Positions 15,652 through 23,530 of a stretch of 35,013 nucleotides of DNA are shown here, one piece after another. Made by a program: the position numbers and the translations under genes. The notes below the pieces were generated by a model, which had not been told where the DNA came from, did not search any database, and saw nothing but the letters and a program-made list of their open reading frames with translations. This DNA comes from Bacillota bacterium (GTDB lineage Bacteria; Bacillota; UBA4882; UBA10575). The stretch spans positions 1-35,013 of the forward strand of contig JAAYGG010000011.1 in assembly GCA_012727895.1 (NCBI GenBank), read 5' to 3'. Numbering within the stretch: position 1 is the first letter of the stretch; each line of letters opens with the position of its first letter.

Positions 15652-15891
15652 ATGGCAAAAGTGAAAATTTACTCTTTGCCCACTTGCCCTTATTGCGACA
15701 AAGCCAAGGCCTTCTTGGATGCCTATAATATCAACTATGAGGAGATCAATGTGGCCACGGATAAAGAAGGCATGGAGGAGATGATCGAGAAAACCGGCCA
15801 GATGGGCGTCCCCGTCCTGGAGATTGACGACCAGATCGTCATCGGGTTCGACCGGAGAAAAATCAGTGAACTACTGGGGTTGGCGGAATGA
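15652..15891 (+). CDS. Glutaredoxin-like protein (YruB / Cp9 type)
   Basis: Thioredoxin-fold dithiol protein (79 aa) with the redox motif C12-P-Y-C15, the cis-proline in MGVPVLEID and the C-terminal DQIVIGFDRRKI segment of the small NrdH/YruB-like family. ATG 15652 has AAGGAGGG (15637-15643) at 8 nt. Its stop overlaps the start of the flavoprotein gene (ATGA), so the two are made together. This pairing matches the Cp9/Cp34 pair of Clostridium pasteurianum, in which a glutaredoxin-like protein is reduced by a TrxR-like flavoprotein and passes electrons to a peroxiredoxin. No peroxiredoxin gene is in the window. Reduction of other disulfides is an alternative. Confidence 0.88.
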   Translation: MAKVKIYSLPTCPYCDKAKAFLDAYNINYEEINVATDKEGMEEMIEKTGQMGVPVLEIDDQIVIGFDRRKISELLGLAE

Positions 15892-16814
15892 ACAAGGAAA
15901 AGATCTATGACCTTGTCATCGCCGGGGCGGGCCCTGCCGGGATCAGCGCCGCAATTTACGCGGCCCGTAAAGGCCTGGACATTTTGGTCGTGACCGGGGA
16001 CATCGGCGGCCAGACCAACTGGAGCGGGGACGTGGAAAACTACATGGGCTTTCAGATGATCACCGGCGCCGAATTGGCCGATAAATTCGAAGAGCATGTA
16101 AAGAAATACGCGATTCCAATCAAAGAAGATGAACCAGTGGTTGAACTGAAAAGCGAAGGCCGCCTGCATACGGTGAAGACCACCGGGGGCGCCTATACGG
16201 CCAGGTCGGTGATTATCGCCACGGGTAAAACCTACAAGAAGCTTGGGATCCCCGGTGAAAAAGAGTACGAAAGGAGAGGCGTTGCCTATTGCGCCACTTG
16301 TGATGCGCCGTTTTATGCCGGGAAGACCGTAGCGGTCGCCGGCGGCGGCAACTCCGCTTTCGAATACGCCCAACAGTTGATGGGGATCACTAAAAAGACC
16401 TATATTATCAACCTGGCCAAAGAGCCCACCGCTGATCAGATCCTCCAGGATAGAGTCCTTGGGGCGGAGAACGTGGAACTCATGAACTCTTCGATAATTA
16501 CCGAGATCACCGGGGACCGGTTTGTCCAAGGCATTAAGGTCCGGAACGCGAACGGGGATCCCGGCAGCGAGCGTTATTTGGCGGTAGACGGTGTCTTCGT
16601 GGCGATCGGCCTTATTCCCAATACCTCCTTCACCAGCGGATTAGAGAAGAACGAGAACGGCGAGATTATTGTGGACAACTGTAACCGCACCAATATCCCA
16701 GGGGTTTTCGCCGCCGGGGACGTCACCGATATCCCGCATAAACAGATTGTTGTCGCCGCCGGTGAAGGCGCCAAAGCAGCGCTCTCAGCCTATCTGTACC
16801 TGTCCCGCAACTAA
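15888..16814 (+). CDS. AhpF/thioredoxin reductase-like flavoprotein (Cp34 type)
   Basis: FAD disulfide reductase (308 aa), a partner of the glutaredoxin-like protein. The FAD site is LVIAGAGPAGISAA near the N-terminus, the redox pair is C135-A-T-C138 and the second dinucleotide site is VAVAGGGNSAFEYA. The NADPH-binding HRRxxxR of classical thioredoxin reductase is missing; instead the segment reads INLAKEPTADQILQDR, like the LxEFAPxxxADQxLQDK of AhpF, which uses NADH. A C-terminal FAD contact, FAAGDVTD, is present. It lacks the N-terminal AhpF domain. Four-base overlap with the upstream gene. It ends the co-directional block, before three hairpins and a terminator. A ferredoxin-dependent variant cannot be excluded. 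Confidence 0.88.
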   Translation: MNKEKIYDLVIAGAGPAGISAAIYAARKGLDILVVTGDIGGQTNWSGDVENYMGFQMITGAELADKFEEHVKKYAIPIKEDEPVVELKSEGRLHTVKTTGGAYTARSVIIATGKTYKKLGIPGEKEYERRGVAYCATCDAPFYAGKTVAVAGGGNSAFEYAQQLMGITKKTYIINLAKEPTADQILQDRVLGAENVELMNSSIITEITGDRFVQGIKVRNANGDPGSERYLAVDGVFVAIGLIPNTSFTSGLEKNENGEIIVDNCNRTNIPGVFAAGDVTDIPHKQIVVAAGEGAKAALSAYLYLSRN

Positions 16815-16865
16815 GCCCCTCCGGCGCCCGGCCAACCCTCCAACTCCAACCGGTTTTTCTCGCAT

Positions 16866-16934
16866 GCACGGATCTTCGTGCGCCAAGCCCCGTTCCGGGG
16901 TCCCGGCGGAGAAGTCTTCTTCTCCGCTTTTTTT
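16866..16934 (+). terminator. Three consecutive hairpins ending in an intrinsic terminator
   Basis: Hairpin 1: GCACG (16866-16870)/CGTGC (16877-16881). Hairpin 2: CCCCG (16888-16892)/CGGGG (16896-16900). Hairpin 3: GCGGAGAAG (16906-16914)/CTTCTCCGC (16919-16927) followed by seven T (16928-16934). The third is a strong rho-independent terminator for the redox block; the other two may protect the 3' end. Confidence 0.8.
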
Positions 16935-17011
16935 CTTGCACCCCCGCCGGTTTTATAATAGAATAAACTCAAAGTTTGGTACGGAATTATCTCAGCCCGG
17001 GAGGTTTGGTG

Positions 17012-18712
17012 ATGGAAAAGACGTTTAAGGACTACGAATACCAACGGCCTTCACTGGAAAAGGTTGAAGCCGAATTCAACCGGCTCCTCAAGGAATTTGC
17101 CACGGCAAAATCCTTTGCCGCCCAGGATGCGGCCATGGAGGAGATCAACGCCCTGCGCAACGAGTTTGCATCCATGGCCGCCTTGGTCACGATTAGACAC
17201 GCCATCGATACCACCGACCCTTATTACGAGGCGGAGAATGATTATTTTGACGAGATCTCCCCTGTCTATGAAGGCCTGGTTTTCAAGTACTACCAGGCGC
17301 TGGTGCAGTCGGAATACCGTCCTCAGTTGGAAGAGAAGTGGGGGCGGCAGCTTTTCCGGATCGCCGAAACCCATTTGAAGACCTTTACCCCGGAGATCAT
17401 CCCCGACCTGCAAACCGAGAACAAACTGGCCAGCCAATATACAAAGCTCCGGGCTTCCGCCCGGATCCCCTTTGCCGGGGAGGAAAGGAACCTGGCCCAG
17501 ATGGCCCCCTTCATGGAAGCCGGCGAACGGACGGTGCGCAAGGAGGCCCACGAAGCCTATACCGGCTTTTTTGCCGCCCATGAAGGCCAATTCGACGAGA
17601 TCTACGACCAATTGGTGAAGGTCCGGGATAAGATCGGGAAAAAATTGGGGTTTAAAAACTTTGTCGCCCTCGGTTACGCCCGCCTCTCCCGGACCGACTA
17701 TGACGCGGCCACGGTCGCCGGTTACCGGCAACAAATCCTTGACCATCTTGTCCCCCTGGCCGTCTCCTTAAGGAAGCAGCAAGCCAAGAGGCTGGGGCTG
17801 CCCGCCCTGAAATATTACGACGAACCCCTCACTTTTCCCACGGGAAACGCCGTGCCCAAAGGCGGCCCGGAATGGATCATCGCGCAGGGGCAGAAGATGT
17901 ATGATGAGCTTTCCCCGGAGACCGGTGAGTTCTTTACCTACATGACTGAGAAGGGTTTGTTTGACCTTATCGCCAAGAAAGGCAAGGCCGGCGGGGGATT
18001 TGCCACCTACATCCCCAAGTTCCAGTCGCCATTCATCTTTGCCAATTTCAACGGTACCTCCGCTGATATCGACGTTTTAACCCATGAATTCGGCCATGCC
18101 TTCCAGGTCTACTCCAGCAGAGACTTTGCGGTCCCGGAGTATTCCTGGCCGACCCTGGAGGCCTGTGAGATCCACTCCATGAGCATGGAGTTTCTGACCT
18201 GGCCGTGGATGCACCTGTTTTTCAGCGAAGACGAAGGGAAATATAAATACGCCCACTTGAGCGGGGCGATCCTCTTCATCCCCTACGGCGCGGCGGTCGA
18301 CGAATTCCAACACTGGGTCTACGAGCACCCGGAAGCCACGCCGGAGGAGCGGAAACGGGCCTGGCGGGCGATTGAAGAAAAATACCTGCCCTACCGGGAT
18401 TATGAAGGAAACGACCTCCTGCAGCGGGGCGGTTACTGGTTCCGGCAGGGTCATATCTTTACCAGCCCCTTTTACTACATCGATTATACCCTGGCACAGG
18501 TCTGCGCCTTACAGTTCTGGGAGAAGGCCAATACCAGCCGGGACGAAGCCTGGCAGGACTATCTCCGGCTCTGCCGGGCCGGCGGCAGCAAACCCTTCCT
18601 GGAACTGGTGACCCTGGCCAACCTGAAAAACCCGTTTGCCGGCGGCGCCCTGGAGGCGATCATCCCCCCTGTCCGGGAGTGGCTGGAGGCCCACGCGGAG
18701 AGGGAATTCTAA
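17012..18712 (+). CDS. M3-family oligoendopeptidase (PepF-like)
   Basis: Cytoplasmic zinc oligopeptidase (566 aa) expected to cleave imported or internal peptides. The zinc site is HEFGH (H358, E359, H362) in DVLTHEFGHAFQVY, with the third ligand in the downstream helix ACEIHSMSMEF. The N-terminal helical region and a total length of 550-600 aa fit the M3 oligoendopeptidase branch. Start: ATG 17012 with GGGAGG (16999-17004) at 7 nt, not the upstream in-frame start at 16976. A TATAAT at 16954-16959 may be the -10 box, but no good -35 is seen. It is a single gene, convergent with the GH10 gene. Functionally it fits with the peptide importer at the start of the window. Confidence 0.93.
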   Translation: MEKTFKDYEYQRPSLEKVEAEFNRLLKEFATAKSFAAQDAAMEEINALRNEFASMAALVTIRHAIDTTDPYYEAENDYFDEISPVYEGLVFKYYQALVQSEYRPQLEEKWGRQLFRIAETHLKTFTPEIIPDLQTENKLASQYTKLRASARIPFAGEERNLAQMAPFMEAGERTVRKEAHEAYTGFFAAHEGQFDEIYDQLVKVRDKIGKKLGFKNFVALGYARLSRTDYDAATVAGYRQQILDHLVPLAVSLRKQQAKRLGLPALKYYDEPLTFPTGNAVPKGGPEWIIAQGQKMYDELSPETGEFFTYMTEKGLFDLIAKKGKAGGGFATYIPKFQSPFIFANFNGTSADIDVLTHEFGHAFQVYSSRDFAVPEYSWPTLEACEIHSMSMEFLTWPWMHLFFSEDEGKYKYAHLSGAILFIPYGAAVDEFQHWVYEHPEATPEERKRAWRAIEEKYLPYRDYEGNDLLQRGGYWFRQGHIFTSPFYYIDYTLAQVCALQFWEKANTSRDEAWQDYLRLCRAGGSKPFLELVTLANLKNPFAGGALEAIIPPVREWLEAHAEREF

Positions 18713-18744
18713 CCGGCCAACCGGAAAAACAATGGTTTTCATAG

Positions 18745-18781
18745 AAATAGCAGACGGCCGGAACCCGGCCGTCTGCTATTT
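18745..18781. terminator. Perfect 17-bp bidirectional terminator between pepF and the GH10 gene
   Basis: The left arm (18745-18761) begins AAATAGCAGACGG and the right arm (18765-18781) is its exact complement, with a 3-nt loop AAC. A/T ends on both sides provide a T tract in either direction. It lies 33 nt after the pepF stop and 33 nt after the convergent GH10 stop, so it serves both. Confidence 0.85.
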
Positions 18782-18813
18782 TCAACCCATACAACCATAT
18801 ACACGCTTCGGTT

Positions 18814-20673
18814 CTATTGTATTACCAGCCGGGCCGTGGCCCCGCCGTCACCCAGTTCAATCCGGGCTGCGGCCGTCCGCCCGTCGGCGGTGGCGGTAAT
18901 CTCATACTCCCCTTTAAAACCATCCACCCCGGCCCTGCCCATTTCATCCGTGGTCAGGGTTTCGTTTGTCCACCACTCGCCAAAGACCAGGTCCATATAG
19001 GCCTGGCCGTGGGGGCGGAGATTCCAGTCCTTATCATAAAAAGCGGCTTCCGGCTTCCAGTGCTGCCTGGCCCAGAAACCCCAGCTTAAGAAGGAGTCAA
19101 CCGCGGGATGGCTGAAGACCGCAATGAGAAAATCGCGGGTGAAATCAGCTTGTAGCTGTACTTCCTCGGGGTGCTGGTCGTTGATGGCCATGTCAAATTC
19201 GGTGATCACCAGGGGCAGCCCGAATTCGGCAAATTCATCGAGGATCTCCCAGATCCTTTCCGGCGGGGTCACCGTGGCCGTGGAAAAATGGGACATAAAA
19301 CCGATGGCCTCCACCGGCGCCCCTTTTGCCAAAAGCCAGGCGATCCGCTGCTTGTACCTGTCCTTCAGATGGTGAGGAAAGGGAAGGATGGTACCCTCGT
19401 TAATCGCCAGCCTGGCTTGGGGATCCATTTCCCGCGCCAGGCGCCAGAAGTCAAGGGTGGCCTCCCAGCCGATGCGCTCCGTGATCTCTGTAAACATCTC
19501 CGGGTGATTATGGACATCCCATTCCGCCAGCCTCCCGGCAAGCGTGCCCAGTTGGTCCTTGATCCGGACCTCTATGGCGCTTTTCATCTCCCGCACCGGC
19601 ATGCCGGCATCGGTCAACATATGGCTATGGGTTGCCCAGAAAAGGGTATGGCCGCGGGCAGGAATCCCCTGCTCATCCAGCCAGTCCAGGGCCTTCATGA
19701 CCTTCTCCCGGCTGTAATGCTTCCCCCACTGGCCGGCCCAGGCCGGGGTCTTCAGGTCGTTCTCAAAGACCACCCGGTTGAACCGTTCCTTCACCACCTG
19801 CCGGTATTTCTCGTCATCCGGCTGATTCCCGGTGAGCCTGTGGGCGGTAACCGCCGTCCCGAACGGGAAGGCGTGCCGCTTCATCTCCACCTTTACCTCC
19901 GCGCCGGGAAGGGGTCTCCCCTCCCCGTCAACCACTTCCACCAAGAGTTTTGCCATGCGGATCTCGCGTATCCGCTCTTTGGCCACTTGCCGCCAGGGCG
20001 CGTCCTGTTCCTGCCCGGGGTAGGTAAGGGCGTTTGTTGTATCCGTCACCGGCAGCAGCGAGAGGTCGTATCCTTTACTCGCGGCGTTCCCCAGGTTCAC
20101 GATCTCCACGCCGCCAACCTCAAACTCCTGTTCATAAAAGCCGATATGGAACTCCAGGTACCAGTTGCGGGAAGCGGCGGGCATCACCGCGTAGTAATAG
20201 TAGGGGTGCCATTCCTCCGTGACCGGCCGGTGGCGGCCCTTCTGCAGGGCCTGACTCGTATCTTCCTTTCTCTTAATCAGCAGGTTGGTGATGGGAGCCC
20301 GCTGGATATCCCCTTGCAGGCTGCTCCGGAGCCACAAGCGGACAAAGATCAGGTCCCCTTTCTTTGCCGGCTGCCGCGCGTCCCACCGGGCCTGGGCGTG
20401 CCAGGGTTCTTTTGTGGCAAAATGGGTCCTGACCCGCATTGCCTTACGGAAAGGGAGGTCCGGTTCATCCACGGAAAAATAAGTAACCTCAACCGGGCCC
20501 ACCGTCCGGAAATCCGCCGTTACCCGGCGGATATCACGGGGGTTGAAACCTCTTGCCACCAAAACCTCTTTTAAATCGGCGGCATCCTCTTTTTCCCCGG
20601 AGAAAACCGCCCCGGAAAAAACACCGACCAGCGCTACGAATAGAAGAATATTTACTATTCCGCTCTTCTTCAT
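18814..20673 (-). CDS. Secreted GH10 xylanase-like protein lacking the acid/base glutamate
   Basis: Exported protein (619 aa) with signal peptide MKKSGIVNILLFVALVGVFSG. Residues about 35-240 are beta-rich and could be a carbohydrate-binding region. The GH10 barrel spans about 265-565: HAFPFGTAV, RFNRVVFENDLK, GIPARGHTLFWA, LAEWDVHNH (385-390) and LPLVITEFDM with nucleophile E492. In ordinary GH10 enzymes the first catalytic site reads WDVxNE; here the acid/base glutamate is H390. A C-terminal beta segment (from about 575) resembles plant-type GH10 proteins, as does FPFG. ATG 20673 has GGAGG at 8 nt. Either catalysis is altered, another residue acts as acid, or the protein only binds glycan. 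It is a lone gene. Confidence 0.85.
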   Translation of the reverse strand: MKKSGIVNILLFVALVGVFSGAVFSGEKEDAADLKEVLVARGFNPRDIRRVTADFRTVGPVEVTYFSVDEPDLPFRKAMRVRTHFATKEPWHAQARWDARQPAKKGDLIFVRLWLRSSLQGDIQRAPITNLLIKRKEDTSQALQKGRHRPVTEEWHPYYYYAVMPAASRNWYLEFHIGFYEQEFEVGGVEIVNLGNAASKGYDLSLLPVTDTTNALTYPGQEQDAPWRQVAKERIREIRMAKLLVEVVDGEGRPLPGAEVKVEMKRHAFPFGTAVTAHRLTGNQPDDEKYRQVVKERFNRVVFENDLKTPAWAGQWGKHYSREKVMKALDWLDEQGIPARGHTLFWATHSHMLTDAGMPVREMKSAIEVRIKDQLGTLAGRLAEWDVHNHPEMFTEITERIGWEATLDFWRLAREMDPQARLAINEGTILPFPHHLKDRYKQRIAWLLAKGAPVEAIGFMSHFSTATVTPPERIWEILDEFAEFGLPLVITEFDMAINDQHPEEVQLQADFTRDFLIAVFSHPAVDSFLSWGFWARQHWKPEAAFYDKDWNLRPHGQAYMDLVFGEWWTNETLTTDEMGRAGVDGFKGEYEITATADGRTAAARIELGDGGATARLVIQ

Positions 20674-20892
20674 GATATAACCTCCTGTGTCTGATGTGAC
20701 CTCTTCTGCCGAAGATCTGCAAAAACCGCTATAAACCCTTCACCGTGGTCTCCAGGACGCAGTGTACACCTTTTTTCCTAACCCGTTTCTTTGCAAAAAA
20801 CATAAACCGGCTATTTTCTCAATTCTCCCTCCGGTCTCGCTATTCCTGCCTTTTCGTGGATGAACCTCCAATCCTGCCTGCCCGTGCAACCC

Positions 20893-21792
20893 TTATTCAT
20901 AAAAAGCCAAGGCCTTTTCGAGGCGTTCTTTAATAATCCTCCTGATATGGGGCGGTTCGAGCACTTCCGCGTACATGCCGAAAGAGAGAATAAAACCATA
21001 GACCCACTCATCCTCGGGGTAGGAAAAGCGGACTGTGAAACTGCCATCCGCGTGCGGGGCGATCTGGGATTCCTCAAACTCATCATAAACCCGGTAGGCC
21101 TGGGTGGAATGGATCCTCATGGTGATTTGGACCTCAGGAACGGCGGGTTCATCTTCAGCCACGAGCGGGTTTTCCTTTTCCGGCCGGCGCATAAACTCCT
21201 CCGGGAGCAGGCGGATGTTTTTGATCCGGTTAAGCTTGAAAAGGCGCTGGCCCTGCTTGTTGCGGCAAAAAGCCCGGAGATACCAGGCCTTGCTCTTGAA
21301 CCACAATTGTAAAGGCTCAACGGTCCGGGTGGTTTTCTCACCGTACCTGTTATAATAGGTAAAAGAGAGGAGTTGCCGGTTGAGAATCGCCTCCTTAATC
21401 GTGGCCAGTGTCTCCTGTTTGGCCGGGCCCCAGCCAGAAAAATCCACGGCAATCCAGTCCACTAATTTCTGCCCAAAAATGGCCCTTAATTTCGTCAGCA
21501 CCTTTTCCGCCTGGGGATAATGGACGGCGCTCAACCCGTGCAAGGCCGCAAGGATCTCATTTTGCTCTTCTTGGGAAAAGACCGATTTGTTCAGGACAAA
21601 GCTGTCGACCAGTTTGATGCCGCCGTTCCGGCCCTGGCTGGTGTAGATAGGGATGCCGGCCTGGCATAAGCCATCAATATCACGGTAGATGGTCCGGGGC
21701 GATACTTCAAACTCGGCAGCCAATTCACGGGCCGTCACAATCCCTTTATTCAACAGGATAAAGACGATCCGGAGCATCCGGTCGATCTGCAT
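20893..21792 (-). CDS. WYL-domain HTH transcriptional regulator (YafY family)
   Basis: Transcription factor (299 aa). Residues 1-60 are a DeoR/HTH_11 winged helix (ARELAAEFEVSPRTIYRDIDGL, with the QGRNGGIKL wing). A WYL domain follows around residues 140-210, with the eponymous triad in SKAWYLRAFC and the downstream RLFKLNRIKNI; a C-terminal WCX-type extension completes it. WYL domains bind small ligands or nucleic acid. The start ATG 21792 lies 83 nt from a perfect inverted repeat (21876-21903) that recurs before the zinc-ribbon gene, so it probably controls both. No other obvious target is seen in the window. Confidence 0.9.
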   Translation of the reverse strand: MQIDRMLRIVFILLNKGIVTARELAAEFEVSPRTIYRDIDGLCQAGIPIYTSQGRNGGIKLVDSFVLNKSVFSQEEQNEILAALHGLSAVHYPQAEKVLTKLRAIFGQKLVDWIAVDFSGWGPAKQETLATIKEAILNRQLLSFTYYNRYGEKTTRTVEPLQLWFKSKAWYLRAFCRNKQGQRLFKLNRIKNIRLLPEEFMRRPEKENPLVAEDEPAVPEVQITMRIHSTQAYRVYDEFEESQIAPHADGSFTVRFSYPEDEWVYGFILSFGMYAEVLEPPHIRRIIKERLEKALAFYE

Positions 21793-21865
21793 GGCAATAC
21801 CAGTCCTTTCCGGCGGTTATTTTACGGTCACACGAACACGCACGCAAAACCCAGCCTATACCCAT

Positions 21866-21871
21866 ACTATA
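21866..21871 (-). promoter_or_regulatory. Putative -10 box of the WYL regulator gene
   Basis: TATAGT on the minus strand. The usual -35 position is taken by the inverted repeat centred 18.5 bp upstream and has no consensus hexamer. Confidence 0.45.
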
Positions 21872-21875
21872 CCAT

Positions 21876-21903
21876 AAAATATGACAGGAGTATGTCATAT
21901 TTT
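21876..21903. promoter_or_regulatory. Operator 1 (inverted repeat) before the WYL regulator gene
   Basis: AAAATATGACA-N6-TGTCATATTTT: perfect 11-bp arms with a 6-nt spacer. It shares the core TATGACA-N6-TGTCATA with operator 2 at 22361-22380. Confidence 0.7.
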
Positions 21904-21975
21904 CCCCGCCAAGAAAAGCACGAATAACAGGGTGGACAATTCTCACCTCACAGGGTTGCAAATTGTTACCCCAAT

Positions 21976-22000
21976 AAAAAACTCCCCCGGTGGCGGGGGA
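21976..22000 (-). terminator. Terminator of the zinc-ribbon gene
   Basis: On the minus strand: TCCCCCG/CGGGGGA stem (22000-21983) with a 4-nt loop, one G, then six T (21981-21976). It lies 46 nt past the zinc-ribbon stop and separates that gene from the WYL regulator promoter. Confidence 0.8.
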
Positions 22001-22046
22001 AAAGATACCAATGAAAATCTAAAGGGCAAAAAAGAGGAAAACGGGC

Positions 22047-22313
22047 TTACCTTTGCTGCCAGCGTTTTAACTTGGGGAAGTACTCCTGCATTGCCGCCCG
22101 GGCCGTGTTTTCATCGGGATAGGCCCCTGCCTGCAGCGCATGGGGGATGCAGATCTCGATCATCTCTTCCATTGTCACTCCGGAAGTGAAAGCGCCGTCT
22201 TTATAACAATAGATGCAGTACTCCCCGTTTTTGGTGCCGTCGGCGTTCGTCCCGAGCAAAGACTCTTCCGTTAAAGGCATGGCGCAGCTTTGACAGAGTT
22301 TTTCTCCGGTCAT
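22047..22313 (-). CDS. Zinc-ribbon domain protein of unknown function
   Basis: An 88-aa protein. A treble-clef or zinc-ribbon site is formed by C7-x2-C10 (LCQSCAMPL) and C33-x2-C36 (EYCIYCYKDG), with the phrase GTNADGTKNGEYC between; this matches the putative zinc-ribbon family common in Clostridia and Bacteroidetes. The rest is a helical tail (MEEMIEICIPHAL...AMQEYFPKLKRW). ATG 22313 has AAGGAGGG upstream; the longer in-frame start at 22379 would place the operator inside the coding region. Own promoter, own terminator. It shares its operator sequence with the WYL regulator gene, so the two form a small regulon. Confidence 0.85.
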   Translation of the reverse strand: MTGEKLCQSCAMPLTEESLLGTNADGTKNGEYCIYCYKDGAFTSGVTMEEMIEICIPHALQAGAYPDENTARAAMQEYFPKLKRWQQR

Positions 22314-22344
22314 CTTTGACCCTCCTTTTTCTTGTGTTAATTGC

Positions 22345-22350
22345 ATTATA
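22345..22350 (-). promoter_or_regulatory. Putative -10 box of the zinc-ribbon gene
   Basis: Perfect TATAAT on the minus strand, 31 nt before the start codon. The centre of operator 2 is 20.5 bp upstream, in the place of a -35 box. Confidence 0.6.
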
Positions 22351-22360
22351 TAACCGGTAA

Positions 22361-22380
22361 TATGACAACTGCCTGTCATA
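22361..22380. promoter_or_regulatory. Operator 2 (inverted repeat) before the zinc-ribbon gene
   Basis: TATGACA-N6-TGTCATA, 7-bp perfect arms. Same core and spacing as operator 1 and the same place relative to the -10 box. Confidence 0.7.
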
Positions 22381-22435
22381 ATTTAAAGTTTTTTCTTCAG
22401 ATCGCACGCGAACTATGCCCGCCTCCTCTTATAAA

Positions 22436-22464
22436 TTGCATACCCGGACAAGATATGCTAAAAT
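22436..22464 (+). promoter_or_regulatory. Promoter of the ferritin/VIT1 gene
   Basis: -35 TTGCAT (22436-22441), 17-nt spacer, extended -10 TGC-TAAAAT (hexamer 22459-22464). It lies 44 nt before the start codon. Confidence 0.65.
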
Positions 22465-22507
22465 AGACAACGATTAAGAGCAGGAGGAAAGGAACGGAGG
22501 TGGGGCT

Positions 22508-23404
22508 ATGGACCGGATGCATACACCCGTGCCAGTCAGCGAAGAAACCCTGAAAAAACTGCTTATCTTCCAAAGAACCGAGATTACCGAGTATCACATA
22601 TACAGCTTGCTCGCGGCGAAAGTTAAGGATGAAGAGAACCGGAGGGTATTGGAGAGAATCGCCCGGGAGGAACTGGCCCATTCTGAGTTCTACCGGAGAT
22701 ACACCCAAAAAAACATAAAACCGCAGCGGCGGAAGGTTTTCTTCTATTACTGGGCGGCCCGGATCTTTGGCTTGACTTTCACCCTGAAACTGATGGAGAA
22801 GGGCGAGGAGCGGGCACAAAGTGCTTACATGGAAATATTCGAAGAACTGCCGGAAGTGCGGAAAATTGCTGAAGAGGAAAAACACCATGAGTACCAGTTG
22901 CTCAACCTTATTACCGAGGAACACCTGGATTACGTGGGTTCGATCGTCCTTGGCCTCAACGATGCCCTTGTTGAACTCACCGGGACCCTGGCCGGGCTGA
23001 CTTTTGCCCTCCAGAACACCCGGCTGATTGCCTTGGCCGGCCTGATCACCGGCATCGCGGCTTCGTTTTCCATGGGGGCTTCGGAATATCTCTCCACCAA
23101 GGCGGAGGGGGGCGGCGGGCAGGAACCGTTCAAATCCGCCGTTTACACCTGGATCGCCTACCTGATTACTGTAGCCGCCTTGATCCTCCCCTATTTGCTG
23201 CTGAAGAATTACCTTTTCAGCCTGGGTATTACCCTGCTGGTGGGCATCTTGATTATCCTTGTTTTTAACTTCTATATCTCCGTCGTCAAAGATCTGCCTT
23301 TCCGCAGGCGGTTTTGGGAAATGACCGCAATCAGCCTCGGGGTGGCGGCTTTAAGTTTCAGCATCGGCTATGTTATCCGCCTTCTTCTGGGGGTGGAGAT
23401 CTAG
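22508..23404 (+). CDS. mbfA: Ferritin-like/VIT1 membrane iron exporter (MbfA type)
   Basis: Membrane protein (298 aa) joining a rubrerythrin-like four-helix domain to a VIT1/CCC1 transporter. The soluble part (about residues 12-140) has iron-ligand patterns EITEYHIY, EELAHSEFY and EEEKHHEYQL (two ExxH pairs). From about residue 145 the VIT1 part begins with YVGSIVLGLNDALVELTGTLAG and GITAGIAASFSMGASEYLS-like text (here LITGIAASFSMGASEYLS), followed by three hydrophobic helices. The known homolog MbfA exports iron and protects against iron and peroxide stress. ATG 22508 has GGAGGTG (22497-22503). It is monocistronic, with its own promoter starting about 60 nt from operator 2. Confidence 0.9.
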   Translation: MDRMHTPVPVSEETLKKLLIFQRTEITEYHIYSLLAAKVKDEENRRVLERIAREELAHSEFYRRYTQKNIKPQRRKVFFYYWAARIFGLTFTLKLMEKGEERAQSAYMEIFEELPEVRKIAEEEKHHEYQLLNLITEEHLDYVGSIVLGLNDALVELTGTLAGLTFALQNTRLIALAGLITGIAASFSMGASEYLSTKAEGGGGQEPFKSAVYTWIAYLITVAALILPYLLLKNYLFSLGITLLVGILIILVFNFYISVVKDLPFRRRFWEMTAISLGVAALSFSIGYVIRLLLGVEI

Positions 23405-23530
23405 GAACCGGATAAACGGGATCCAGTGTTGTAGGATACTGGGTATTCCTCTTGGTCAATCAGGTTTTATGAATGAGGCTTTGTAAACCTTGGGGTCTTT
23501 CAATGGTTACGAAAGAGAAGGTGCCTGTGG

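Noticed and set aside
19171-20574. 467-codon open frame on the + strand opposite the GH10 gene
   Set aside because: It lies antisense to a well-supported gene, has no family resemblance and no ribosome site, and follows from GC-rich codon use.
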